A DNA stretch of 64,000 bases from Clostridioides difficile (GTDB lineage Bacteria; Bacillota; Clostridia; Peptostreptococcales; Peptostreptococcaceae): assembly GCF_001299635.1 (NCBI RefSeq), contig NZ_JRHN01000053.1:1-64000 (forward strand), in the 5' to 3' direction. A model generated the notes under the pieces. The model searched no databases. It saw nothing but the letters and a program-made list of their open reading frames with translations, and had not been told where the DNA came from. Below are positions 16,583 to 25,145 of the stretch, piece by piece. A program made the translations under genes and the position numbers. Every line of letters begins with the position of its first letter. The first letter of the stretch is position 1.

Positions 16583-16993
16583 CTAATTCCAAAAATCTAT
16601 TATTATTTGATTTAGTTCATTGTCAATTATGCTACTCATTTCATCAACACTCCTTGCCAACATAAACACACCTGGCACAAAACTTATTCCATCAGGTTTA
16701 GGTCTGTAGTTTTCGCTAGTTCCTGTTCCTTGTCTAGTTCTATGCCCATATTCTAAATGATAAATATACTCAACATTGTTTGATACCACACTATCAAATA
16801 AACTAAGCTCTTTATACTTCCAGCTCTTTCTAGCTGTTCCTCCATCTATTTCAGCAACAGGTGTCTTAGGCTTTACTTTTCTAAGTAGTTGGTTGCCTAT
16901 ATTATTTTTAGCTCTTCTTAGATTCTTAGCCATTTCCTTTTCTTCTCTTTCAAAATCTCTTATCAAATCATCTAGACTATTAAACTCTATCAT
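16583..16993 (-). CDS. HK97 gp10-family head-tail protein
   Basis: 136 residues. The N-terminal helix LDDLIRDFEREEKEMAKNLR, then KPKTPVAEIDGGTARKSWKY and VEYIYHLEYGHRTRQGTG are the hallmark of the HK97 gp10-like family: a TP..TG-L-..W block followed by a YA..vE.GHR block. It acts in head-tail joining or tail completion. The end overlaps the neighbour by one base. Confidence 0.85.
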   Translation of the reverse strand: MIEFNSLDDLIRDFEREEKEMAKNLRRAKNNIGNQLLRKVKPKTPVAEIDGGTARKSWKYKELSLFDSVVSNNVEYIYHLEYGHRTRQGTGTSENYRPKPDGISFVPGVFMLARSVDEMSSIIDNELNQIIIDFWN

Positions 16994-17343
16994 TAGTATC
17001 TTTCTTTCAAAGTTAGATTAGTTTGTAGGTGACTTAAGTGAGGGAAAGGTTTAGATGCTATAAATGTTTCTACATTTCCGCTTTCTAAAGTTATATCAAG
17101 TATATCTCCAACTCTCAAATCCACTTCGGGTCTGCAATATAACTCAAAGGCTGAAATGGAACTTGTCATATCTGTATCTATGATGTTAGTTATATTTCCA
17201 TTCAGACCACAAGGCACATCTTGTGCAATTACAACATTCTCATCAAAATCCGTAACTCCTGTCTCCTCATTTTTAATACTTACACATCTTCTTATTGTCA
17301 TTTTACAAAAGTATGTCAATGCTAATATATCTGCTTCTGTCAT
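16993..17343 (-). CDS. Head closure/stopper-like protein
   Basis: 116 residues. The pattern (TIRRCVSIKNEETGVTDFDE, DVPCGLNGNI, RVGDILDITLESGNVETFIA) is a small beta-barrel like the phage head closure/stopper group. The position after the connector gene and before the gp10-like gene agrees. It would seal the portal after packaging. The family assignment is by size, order and fold impression. Confidence 0.6.
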   Translation of the reverse strand: MTEADILALTYFCKMTIRRCVSIKNEETGVTDFDENVVIAQDVPCGLNGNITNIIDTDMTSSISAFELYCRPEVDLRVGDILDITLESGNVETFIASKPFPHLSHLQTNLTLKERY

Positions 17344-17344
17344 G

Positions 17345-17689
17345 TTACCACCTAACTTTTCTAAAATTATTTAAAATATTTTTATCTTTTTGAGATAATT
17401 TTATTTCTATTAATTCATCTGTCGTTTTAGCTGTTGCAACATTGTAAGTAACAGAATAACCACCACGAGAAATCGAGCTAATTTTACCATTATCAGTACT
17501 ACTGACTAATACAGTCTCTTTTAACTTAACAATAACTTTATCCTCTACAATACCTTCAAGAGTATCATTAAGTGTTTCTATATTGCAGTATGCAAGAACT
17601 AGAGTAGTATATTTTTTAATGTACAACTTTATTAAATTATCATGAGTATCATCTTTTAAATTTAGAATTAACTTTATATTATCTAGCAT
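17345..17689 (-). CDS. Head-tail connector (DNA packaging, gp6-like)
   Basis: 114 residues. DNIKLILNLKDDTHDNLIKL then TTLVLAYCNIETLNDTLEGI is the typical helical start of the phage connector (HK97 gp6/YqbG-like) family, and ISRGGYSVTY resembles the conserved xxGdySvxy near its C-terminus. It forms a ring below the portal. The neighbours, a small HeH-like gene and a closure protein, fit. Confidence 0.8.
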   Translation of the reverse strand: MLDNIKLILNLKDDTHDNLIKLYIKKYTTLVLAYCNIETLNDTLEGIVEDKVIVKLKETVLVSSTDNGKISSISRGGYSVTYNVATAKTTDELIEIKLSQKDKNILNNFRKVRW

Positions 17690-17701
17690 TTAATCACCTC
17701 A

Positions 17702-17742
17702 AATAAAAATAGAGAAACTAAATGTTATTTAATTTCTCTATT
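17702..17742 (-). terminator. Internal terminator or attenuator after the capsid/HeH genes
   Basis: AATAGAGAAA and TTTCTCTATT form a perfect 10-bp inverted repeat with a 15-nt loop and a TTTTATTT tail on the minus strand. It overlaps the last codons of the 73-residue gene, so it would reduce expression of connector and tail genes relative to capsid. Confidence 0.7.
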
Positions 17743-17939
17743 AATTCATCTTTTTTCAGCTTCGAATAACCTTCTATGCCATTTTCTTTTGCTAAGCTTT
17801 TCAGTTCTTCAAGAGTTGAATTTCCTATATCAATACTTTTCTTATCTTCTAGTAACTTAAATCCATCTTGTATTAGCTTATCTTTTAAAAAAGATTCTTC
17901 TACTCTACGTTCTATATTTTCTTTAATTAATATAAACAT
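17718..17939 (-). CDS. Small HeH/Rho N-terminal-like protein
   Basis: 73 residues. The C-terminal 40 residues (STLEELKSLAKENGIEGYSK, LKKDELIEKLN) match the HeH/LEM or Rho N-terminal helix-extended-loop-helix fold, often found in small genes next to phage major capsid genes. It may bind nucleic acid or act as a head accessory. It has its own RBS and is followed by an internal terminator. Confidence 0.7.
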   Translation of the reverse strand: MFILIKENIERRVEESFLKDKLIQDGFKLLEDKKSIDIGNSTLEELKSLAKENGIEGYSKLKKDELIEKLNNI

Positions 17940-17951
17940 TTAAATCACTTC

Positions 17952-18890
17952 CTAAGCTGTAGGTTTAGCATCTTTAAAATTAGCATATACAGAGTTAACC
18001 TTGTTATCAAGGACCCACAATTCATGGTATCTTCTATAGTCCATAGACCATCCATCTGCTGTTTGATTTGTATCAGGGTCAAAGATTCTCATTTTATCTT
18101 GTTTTGTAACAGCGATAGGCACATCTATTGGAGCTATTATAAAGTTAGCATCTATTGCTTTTGTCCCTTTTGAATAACCTCCCTCTGTTTGGTTAGAAGA
18201 AGTACCATCATTAAGTATTATTGATGAATACATTCTGTTTTGAGGTGTTTTTATAAGAGGGCATCCATCAATTGAAGGTACTTGTGTTTCTATACCACCT
18301 TGTATAAAAGTAACAGAAGATAGCTTTTCTAACACTTTTTCTTCTACTGCAAACATACTATCATAATTCAAGTGACAAACTAAAGGTCCATTATATCCAT
18401 TTTCTCTAATTACTTTTATACCAGCTTTTATCTTATTTATTATTGTACTTGAATTTACTGTGTATCCATATTCAACGTTAGTGTCTCCTGCTACATTCAT
18501 AGCAGTAGTAGCTAACTTACTTAGTCTGTAAGCATCTATTTCTGGAATAACTTTTAATCTTTGGAACTCTCCCATAATATTTGTTGCAGTTACCAAAAAG
18601 TTAGTTTCATCCACATCCATAGAATCTAATGTGAATTTTCTTCCTCTATCTTGTGTCATAACCTTAGTTTCATATTCAAATTTAACATCTCCATTAACAT
18701 AAGCATCAGACGAACCTCTTGCATAATCACCCAAGCCATCTGTAGAAAGCTTACCTATTTTTACTTCTTTTCCCCCTGTGTATTTTATTTGTTTTGCGTT
18801 AGAATCCATCCATCCAGTTAATAATTCTTGTGTTACTTGTTTGTCTAAACCTTGTTGTAGAGCTTGCCCATACGCTAATATATTAGCCAT
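17952..18890 (-). CDS. Major capsid protein
   Basis: 312 residues. It begins MANILAYGQALQQGLDKQVT and includes KTRVMTQDRGRK-like (KVMTQDRGRKFTLDSMDVDE), EFQRLKVIPEIDAYRLSKLA and INKIKAGIKVIRENGYNGPL, patterns of the HK97-fold capsid found in C. difficile myophages. It follows the scaffold gene by 31 bases, the usual order. A leader-like cleavage is not evident because a separate scaffold is present. Confidence 0.9.
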   Translation of the reverse strand: MANILAYGQALQQGLDKQVTQELLTGWMDSNAKQIKYTGGKEVKIGKLSTDGLGDYARGSSDAYVNGDVKFEYETKVMTQDRGRKFTLDSMDVDETNFLVTATNIMGEFQRLKVIPEIDAYRLSKLATTAMNVAGDTNVEYGYTVNSSTIINKIKAGIKVIRENGYNGPLVCHLNYDSMFAVEEKVLEKLSSVTFIQGGIETQVPSIDGCPLIKTPQNRMYSSIILNDGTSSNQTEGGYSKGTKAIDANFIIAPIDVPIAVTKQDKMRIFDPDTNQTADGWSMDYRRYHELWVLDNKVNSVYANFKDAKPTA

Positions 18891-18921
18891 ATAATCATCA
18901 TCCTTTCTTAATCACATTAAT

Positions 18922-19521
18922 TTATTTAACTCCTAATATTTCATTTACCATCGCTTCCATATTTACATTCTCGTTTGTTTCTCCACTACCACCTGGTACA
19001 TACTTGTAAAAAGACTGTGCATTTGTTTGTTTAGCAGTTTCAGTAACATTAGATTCAAACAAATCTTGGTAGCTTTCTTGTAATTCTTTTAATTGTTCCT
19101 CTATGCCTGTTATTTTGCCATCCTCACCCACACTTATTTTTTCTAAGTCAAACTTATTTGTTAATAAATCAGTATGCTTAGCTTTGTTAGTTAATAAAGC
19201 TTTCTCAACAGCACTTAATTTTCTTGTCTTTATACTCTCACTTTGTATTCTTTCAACTTCTAGTTTATGATTTTCTTCTATCTTTTTAATTTCTGTTTGA
19301 TGCTCTGTTTTAAGCTTCTCAATATCCTCTTGAGTCATTTTACCATTAAAGCTTTTTATAGTCTTATCTGCTTCTTTTAGCTGCTCATTCACTTTATTAA
19401 AAGTTTCTTTAGGTACTGCATGTTTAGGAAATTCAGCATTAACACTTTTTAATATTTCCTCGATATCAAGCTTATTTTCTTCGATTTTAATACCTTCTAA
19501 TATTTTTCTTAACCATTCCAT
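18922..19521 (-). CDS. Capsid scaffold protein
   Basis: 199 residues, strongly coiled-coil and charged (KEADKTIKSFNGKMTQEDIE, KTEHQTEIKKIEENHKLEVE), with SAVEKALLTNKAKHTDLL in the middle and a short GSGETNEN linker near the end. This is the layout of the phage minor structural/scaffold GP20-like family. It lies directly before the capsid gene and would direct prohead assembly. Confidence 0.85.
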   Translation of the reverse strand: MEWLRKILEGIKIEENKLDIEEILKSVNAEFPKHAVPKETFNKVNEQLKEADKTIKSFNGKMTQEDIEKLKTEHQTEIKKIEENHKLEVERIQSESIKTRKLSAVEKALLTNKAKHTDLLTNKFDLEKISVGEDGKITGIEEQLKELQESYQDLFESNVTETAKQTNAQSFYKYVPGGSGETNENVNMEAMVNEILGVK

Positions 19522-19638
19522 TAATCATCATCCCTTCTTATTTTCTCTATAGATTTTTATAGTTGCTCTCCAACTGTGAGAGTTTCTTTGTTCTTTATGC
19601 TCTACAACTTTTTTAAAAAGAGCAAAATAAAAAAGCCT

Positions 19639-19830
19639 TTATAGACTTTTACGTTTTCTTAGTTCATCATTTAATTTTTTCAAAAGTTCATTAGAAACTT
19701 TATTTATAGCTACTTCATATTCTTTTTTTAAACTTTTTAGATATATTTTTAAAACCATATCACTTATTAAACTTATAATAAGTATTATGTTTACAACAAT
19801 ACTTATTATTTGTAGTATTAACCAACTCAT
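19639..19830 (-). CDS. Small single-pass membrane protein
   Basis: 63 residues. Residues 2-30 are hydrophobic (SWLILQIISIVVNIILIISL) and form one transmembrane helix. The rest is a basic amphipathic helix (KSLKKEYEVAINKVSNELLK). It has an AGGTGATTT site. It sits in the head module between MuF/286-residue genes and scaffold, where structural phages usually have no membrane protein, so it may be cargo or act in superinfection exclusion. Function unknown. Confidence 0.55.
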   Translation of the reverse strand: MSWLILQIISIVVNIILIISLISDMVLKIYLKSLKKEYEVAINKVSNELLKKLNDELRKRKSL

Positions 19831-19864
19831 TTAAATCACCTCATTTTATAAAATAAAAAGCATA

Positions 19865-20725
19865 CTATATATAATCAATTTCATTGTCTTCAATATAATC
19901 ACTAATTACTATAGATTGGACATTAGACATATTAAACATAACTGTTTTTTCTTCATCTTCAAAAGCTCTCAAACAATCTATATCTGATTGAGAATCAGAA
20001 AAACAAGTTACTAATTTATCAGCTATATGTTCTTTAACTATACCAAATATACAATTATTATTTTTAAAATGTATGTCATATTTTTTGAGCTTTTTATCTT
20101 CTTTTGAAACTATAAGTTTTTGTGATTTTAATTCTTTAAGTAACTTTTCATTTGCTTCTTCTACACTTTCAGATTTTGATATTGTTGGTATATTTATTTT
20201 TACTTCATTTACCTCTTCTCTACCAAATATTCCATTAATTTTTTGCTCTAATTTGCCTGCTGCTTTATTAAATATCTCAATTTCTTTTGTGGCACTTTTT
20301 ATATTTTCCTCAAAATCTGTTGTATCTAGCCCCAACTTAGCTGAAAGTTCTAATTTATTCTTCTTGTTGTTATCCTCATCAACATATCTATGTTCTTTTT
20401 CAATATTTTCAGTATAGTTTCTTATATCCTCAATAGTTGCAGTATATTCAACTTTTTGATATATATCATCAAATAATTCAAAGTTGCAAGAGTTTATTTC
20501 TCCATGTGAATTTCTGATTATATAATCATCAAGCTCTCCTCTCCACAATCCTCTTTTCTGAGTTTTTATCATCAAAATCGGTTTTTTAATATATTCACCC
20601 TCCTGAACATATTCAGTTGAAATAATTTTGTTTTCAACTGCTTCTGATACCCATTTTGGTATTTCTTCTTCGTCTCCAAATCTGAAAACTTCTACTACAT
20701 CTGATTTCTTCACGAACTTAGCCAT
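19865..20725 (-). CDS. Hypothetical protein in the head module
   Basis: 286 residues with AAGGAGGAA before the ATG. The first 90 residues resemble small phage proteins of the PGDYIV type (FVKKSDVVEVFRF, then EGEYIKKPILMIKTQKRGLW and NSHGEINSCNFELFDDIYQK). The middle is coiled coil and the end is acidic beta/alpha. No enzymatic motif is seen. It starts after the terminator that follows the MuF gene, so it may have its own promoter. Confidence 0.6.
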   Translation of the reverse strand: MAKFVKKSDVVEVFRFGDEEEIPKWVSEAVENKIISTEYVQEGEYIKKPILMIKTQKRGLWRGELDDYIIRNSHGEINSCNFELFDDIYQKVEYTATIEDIRNYTENIEKEHRYVDEDNNKKNKLELSAKLGLDTTDFEENIKSATKEIEIFNKAAGKLEQKINGIFGREEVNEVKINIPTISKSESVEEANEKLLKELKSQKLIVSKEDKKLKKYDIHFKNNNCIFGIVKEHIADKLVTCFSDSQSDIDCLRAFEDEEKTVMFNMSNVQSIVISDYIEDNEIDYI

Positions 20726-20753
20726 TTATTTATTCCTCCTTGAATTTTTACAC

Positions 20754-20790
20754 AATAAAAGCACTTGCTATTTAAACTTAACAAGTGCTC
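20754..20790 (-). terminator. Intrinsic terminator after the MuF gene
   Basis: AGCACTTG and CAAGTGCT pair around a 14-nt loop, followed by TTTTATT on the minus strand. It starts two bases after the MuF stop. A hairpin with the same AGCACTT core also follows the SHOCT gene at 10184. Confidence 0.7.
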
Positions 20791-20791
20791 C

Positions 20792-21829
20792 CTATACAAC
20801 TTCTATATTTTTTATTACATGTTCCTTGTACCATTCATTATAAGTCAAGTTTGCTGGAACTTCATAAGTTTTACCTTTTGGTAGTCGTGCTGTTCTTGTT
20901 TCCTCTTGCTCATGCGGGAAATATGGTATAGTTGTACACCTGCAACGTGGATGCATTGGAGGATAATTTTTTGTTTCTATAGCATCCTTAACTAAAAATA
21001 CTTTCATATCTACATTTCTACATTTTTCACAAGTATTCCCCTGTAATGTAGCCAAGAATTGATATTTATCTACGTTTTGACTTTTGTATGCTCTTTTATC
21101 AGCTTCCCCCATAAAATGTCCATGTTCAGTTTGAACTAATCTTATTGCATTTTCATAGCTAGAGTCCATTTTCTCTGATACTCTATTAGCAATCTTTTTC
21201 AAACTTTCCCCTCTTATAACCATCTGAGTAATTTCTTCTTTAATGACTTCACTTAATAAATCTCTGTTTTTCCATATCCTTTGAGAAAAGTTTTTACCAC
21301 TCCAAGGATATGTAATTATATCCTTTAAAGCTTCTCTATCAAGCTTAGTGAAGCTTACCCCAACACCAACGTGTTTTTGAGTTTCATATATACTCTTATA
21401 GTAACTGTCTTTTACAGATTCCTCTAATAACTTTTCTACCCTACTATTTTGAATATCGAATGTATTATATACCTCTTTAGATATTTGATAGAATAATTCT
21501 TCTAACCTATTTATTCTACTTTTCATAGCTAATGTATTAAGTTCTAACAGTAATCTTTCATCTTTTGTTTTTTCTATTAACTTAATATATTGTTTAATGT
21601 CCATACGCCATGTTTTAAACTCATTATTAGTTAAATATTTTTGTGTTTCTGCATATGTTAAATTGTTTTGTTCACTATACCTATAAAATAGATTAGCAAT
21701 TTCTTTTTCTATATTTTTCATTGCAATTTTATATTGTTTATCTAGTTCTTTTAATACCTCTTTTTCATCTTTCAATCTTGCATTTAATCTTTGTTTTTCT
21801 CTTTCTTTCCAGTACTCAATATTATTCAA
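20792..21829 (-). CDS. Minor head protein (MuF/SPP1 gp7-like)
   Basis: 345 residues. The N-terminal 130 residues are helical. The C-terminal part carries the MuF core: RLVQTEHGHFMGEADKRAYK, then CEKCRNVDMKVF and the conserved MHPRCRCTTIPYF, which has a C-x2-C ... C-x-C pattern. MuF proteins enter the prohead with the portal and can be injected. It follows the portal gene, as in SPP1-like heads. No toxin domain is attached. Confidence 0.88.
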   Translation of the reverse strand: MNNIEYWKEREKQRLNARLKDEKEVLKELDKQYKIAMKNIEKEIANLFYRYSEQNNLTYAETQKYLTNNEFKTWRMDIKQYIKLIEKTKDERLLLELNTLAMKSRINRLEELFYQISKEVYNTFDIQNSRVEKLLEESVKDSYYKSIYETQKHVGVGVSFTKLDREALKDIITYPWSGKNFSQRIWKNRDLLSEVIKEEITQMVIRGESLKKIANRVSEKMDSSYENAIRLVQTEHGHFMGEADKRAYKSQNVDKYQFLATLQGNTCEKCRNVDMKVFLVKDAIETKNYPPMHPRCRCTTIPYFPHEQEETRTARLPKGKTYEVPANLTYNEWYKEHVIKNIEVV

Positions 21830-21858
21830 ATAACTTCACCTCTATTCAGTATTCAATA

Positions 21859-23214
21859 TTATTCAGTAAAGTTATTATAATCATCAGACACTTTTGAAGC
21901 TTGTATTTTCTTTTCTTCTAAATAAAGTCTTTCAGCTTCTTCGGGGTCGTCAATCCAAGGATGGTGCCTCAAAATAATTTTAGTTGGTATTATTCCAACC
22001 GACTTAGTCGCTATATCTGCATCCTCTAAATCATTTGACATCATATTGCGTGTATATGTTTGTTGTATCTTTTTGTAATCTGTAACACCAAGAAAATATA
22101 ATATTGCTTTAACTAGTTTATCAAAAGAGGTTCTAAATTCTGTTTCAAGTAATCCACTTTTTAATTCTAACTTTCTATAAAAGAATTTAAGTGCTACACC
22201 ACTTGCATTCCCAAAGCTCTCAGTATCCTGTTGTAGTCCTTGACCACTTTCATATATTTGCTTTTTCAAGATTTCAAGTGTTATTCTTCGAGCTTCTGTA
22301 GGTATTTCTATTTGCATAGTTTTAAGACCACCACTATCTCCTTCGCTGTCTGTTTCGGTTTTTATTGCCTTATATCTCTTTAATTCATTTAAAAATTGTG
22401 CTGTATCCTCTCCACCATAATTTTCTAGAATATATATTATCTGTTGTATATCTTCTAAATCATTAGCAAAACCACTCATTATTTTATCATATAAATCTAA
22501 CACTGATTTATACTTAGATAAGTCGCTTTGTTTTTTTATATTGTTAGCAAATTCAATAAAAGGAACTGAATTAAATCTATGTTGTACTGTTATATGCTCT
22601 ATTTGAGAACCACAACACGATACTCCAAAGAATTTATATTTATTTAATACTTTATCTGTCCAAAATTCAACATAAGTATATGGTTGTTTCTGTATCTGTC
22701 TTTCTACATCTTCTAACTGAACATAGTATCTTATTACAGCTTCTAACTCTCTTTCGATACCATTTTGATATATAGGAATAATTTCTTCTGTATTAACTAC
22801 GCCATATTTAAATGTTTGATTGATTACCTGTTCCCCACTATATTCTTCATCTATCCAGTAATGCAACCATGCAGTACCACAATTTGATGCTTCTATTGCT
22901 AAATTCTTAGCTTTTCTAGTAAACTCATTTCCTAAGACATCTGTAACTTTCTCATTCAATTCTTTATTATTGTCAATGTCAAATAAAACTGGATAAGTAA
23001 ACATATAGGAAGCTTTTTCATCTACTAGTATTTCATGAAAGTTATGACTAATTCTATTATCAGCATTTCGCAAAGGATTTTCGTCTCTATTTTGAACAAC
23101 TACACCTTTTTTCAATATATCATTTTCATTATAATAATATGATTTAGCTTGTAATATCTCTTGTCTTCTAGCTATATCAGCACTTATTATTGCTCTTATT
23201 TTTTCTAACTCCAC
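21859..23214 (-). CDS. Portal protein (SPP1 gp6-like)
   Basis: 451 residues. Characteristic stretches are RNADNRISHNFHEILVDEKA, SYMFTYPVLFDI, VDEKA-type helices, then SDLSKYKSVLDLYDKIMSGF, ANDLEDIQQIIYILENYGG and SGVALKFFYRKLELKSGLLE, all typical of SPP1 gp6-like portals. The dodecamer sits at one capsid vertex and takes the terminase. It lies between TerL and MuF. Confidence 0.93.
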   Translation of the reverse strand: MELEKIRAIISADIARRQEILQAKSYYYNENDILKKGVVVQNRDENPLRNADNRISHNFHEILVDEKASYMFTYPVLFDIDNNKELNEKVTDVLGNEFTRKAKNLAIEASNCGTAWLHYWIDEEYSGEQVINQTFKYGVVNTEEIIPIYQNGIERELEAVIRYYVQLEDVERQIQKQPYTYVEFWTDKVLNKYKFFGVSCCGSQIEHITVQHRFNSVPFIEFANNIKKQSDLSKYKSVLDLYDKIMSGFANDLEDIQQIIYILENYGGEDTAQFLNELKRYKAIKTETDSEGDSGGLKTMQIEIPTEARRITLEILKKQIYESGQGLQQDTESFGNASGVALKFFYRKLELKSGLLETEFRTSFDKLVKAILYFLGVTDYKKIQQTYTRNMMSNDLEDADIATKSVGIIPTKIILRHHPWIDDPEEAERLYLEEKKIQASKVSDDYNNFTE

Positions 23215-23233
23215 ATCATCACCACCACCTATA

Positions 23234-24643
23234 TTACTTAAATACTGATAATCCTTGACCTTTTAGTGCCTTTTCTGCAACTCCTGTTATAGCATCTGGT
23301 GCATCATCATGTTTGTTCTTGCCCTCTCTCTGATAAGATGTCATAGCCTTATAAAACTCTGTCCATTTATCTCGCCAATTCGGCGGAAAATATATATGTT
23401 CCATTACCCAACTACTATTAGATAAGATTCTAGCATTTTTATTTTTAGACTGATGAAACCATTTTATTGTTGTTTTATTACTATTAAATTTCTCTTTCAA
23501 CAACCTTTGAACACTTCTTGCAAAAGCTCTACCACCATTATTTGACTCTATATCAGCTTTGTTAACTTCATTTTCATAGAACATCTTAGCTGTTTTATAT
23601 TCTGTTGTTTCCATACTCTCTTTTGTATATAAAACGTCTAATACATATGCTTCTTTGTTATATACTCCATATACAATTGAACATAAATAGTCTGCTCCCT
23701 CATCTGCTGTGTCTACATAAGCTTTAATGGATGTAAATAGTAAATTGCCTTTATTATCAGTAGGAAGCTTGTCATATGTCTTAAATTTAGTATATAAACA
23801 TCCTTTAAGGTCGATAGTTTCTTGCTGATAGTTGGCACTTGCAATGTCTTCGCCCATTGCCCTTACTTTTGATTTATAACTTTTTAGAGATAGCACTTCT
23901 TCACAAAGCATATTACCATCTTCCTGTAACGCTTTCATATTAATATGTTTTACTTTCTTACCTTCTTCTTTGTAATGTTCTAATGCTCTACCAGCCAAGT
24001 CCTTACTAGACCATCTAGTCATTATGATAATTATTTTTCCATTCTCCTCGAGTCTTGATAGCATAGTATTAGTAAACCAATCCCAATGCTTTTCAAGAAC
24101 ATTCTCATTATAAGCTTCCTCTGCATTTTTAATTAAATCATCTACAATCATCAAAGAACACCCAAAACCTGTCGCTGTGCCACTTGGAGATGTTGCTAAA
24201 TAATTATTATAACCACCTTCCAATGACCATAAATTCATAGCTCCATCACCATGTTTGATTTTTGTGTTAGGAAATATATCACTATAGATAATAGTGTCTA
24301 TATCAGCTTTTTCTTCTTGAATAGCATTTCTAACATTCTTTGAAAACATAGTTGAAAGAGTTTCATTATAACTACCAGTCATTATTTTTTCATTTTTATT
24401 TTTACCTAAAATCCATTCTACAAATAAACCTGCACTTCTACTCTTCCCGTGCCTAGGTGGCATATTTATAATTAAAACTTCATCATCTGAATAATAAAAA
24501 TCTTGAAGCTTATTACAGGTTTCAACTAAATACGCTCTATCTTCTTTATAAAAGTTTGGTGCTAATAAATTGCAAAAATAAAAGAACTCACGTCTCGCAA
24601 GTTCCTTCTTAGCTTCTAACTGTATTAATCTTTTATCCATCAT
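23234..24643 (-). CDS. Terminase large subunit
   Basis: 469 residues. ATPase motifs: Walker A MPPRHGKSRSAG at about 61-72 and Walker B LMIVDD at about 164-169, then coupling motif IIIIMTRWSS near 205. The nuclease half starts about 300 with YVDTADEGADY (D311) and ends with DDAPDAITGVAEKAL, supplying the other acidic residues. It cuts concatemers and pumps DNA into the head. The start overlaps the small subunit gene by 11 bases. Confidence 0.95.
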   Translation of the reverse strand: MMDKRLIQLEAKKELARREFFYFCNLLAPNFYKEDRAYLVETCNKLQDFYYSDDEVLIINMPPRHGKSRSAGLFVEWILGKNKNEKIMTGSYNETLSTMFSKNVRNAIQEEKADIDTIIYSDIFPNTKIKHGDGAMNLWSLEGGYNNYLATSPSGTATGFGCSLMIVDDLIKNAEEAYNENVLEKHWDWFTNTMLSRLEENGKIIIIMTRWSSKDLAGRALEHYKEEGKKVKHINMKALQEDGNMLCEEVLSLKSYKSKVRAMGEDIASANYQQETIDLKGCLYTKFKTYDKLPTDNKGNLLFTSIKAYVDTADEGADYLCSIVYGVYNKEAYVLDVLYTKESMETTEYKTAKMFYENEVNKADIESNNGGRAFARSVQRLLKEKFNSNKTTIKWFHQSKNKNARILSNSSWVMEHIYFPPNWRDKWTEFYKAMTSYQREGKNKHDDAPDAITGVAEKALKGQGLSVFK

Positions 24644-25085
24644 CTAATTTTGCCAACCTTTTTAATTCCTCTGTAGATAGTTCTTTAAATGGATTCTTTA
24701 TTGTAATTTCATTAGTTGATTCTACTATTTGTTTATCACGCCATTCAACTGGCTTTCTATTTTTCAACCAGAATATCTGTGCTGTTGTATCTGGTACCAC
24801 ATGTTTAGTTACTCTTTTAGTTTCTTGACCTTCTTCATAGGTTATTTCATCATATTCATAACCTAACGCTCTTTTTAACAAAGCATTTTCAACCTGCCTG
24901 TCAATTATTTCTTTTCCCTTTTTTAAGGCATTACAAATATTACTATACTTCTTTTTCCAGTCATATAGTGTTTTGACATTTATTCCAATATTAAATGCTA
25001 TTTGTTCATCTGTAAGCCCGTCTCTTGCCCATCCTTCAATCTTAATTAACCCTTCTTCTGTTATCCAGTATTCATATTTTGCCAC
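24633..25085 (-). CDS. Terminase small subunit
   Basis: 150 residues. The N-terminal HTH (KIEGWARDGLTDEQIAFNIG, then KTLYDWKKKYSNICNALKKG) recognises the packaging site. The middle (VENALLKRALGYEYDEITYE) is the oligomerisation part and the C-terminus contacts TerL (AQIFWLKNRKPVEWRDK). This is the usual Firmicute TerS layout. It is preceded by a terminator that ends the DUF4145 gene, so packaging-gene transcription may start just upstream or rely on read-through. Confidence 0.88.
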   Translation of the reverse strand: MAKYEYWITEEGLIKIEGWARDGLTDEQIAFNIGINVKTLYDWKKKYSNICNALKKGKEIIDRQVENALLKRALGYEYDEITYEEGQETKRVTKHVVPDTTAQIFWLKNRKPVEWRDKQIVESTNEITIKNPFKELSTEELKRLAKLDDG

Positions 25086-25113
25086 ATCACCACCTCGTTT
25101 TGTTTGTTTTGGG

Positions 25114-25142
25114 AATAAAAAAAGAACTCTGGTTAGAGTTCT
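25114..25142 (-). terminator. Intrinsic terminator between the DUF4145 gene and terS
   Basis: AGAACTCT and AGAGTTCT pair around a GGTT/AACC loop with a run of seven T on the minus strand. It begins three bases after the DUF4145 gene stop, separating that gene from the late operon. Confidence 0.8.
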
Positions 25143-25145
25143 AAT

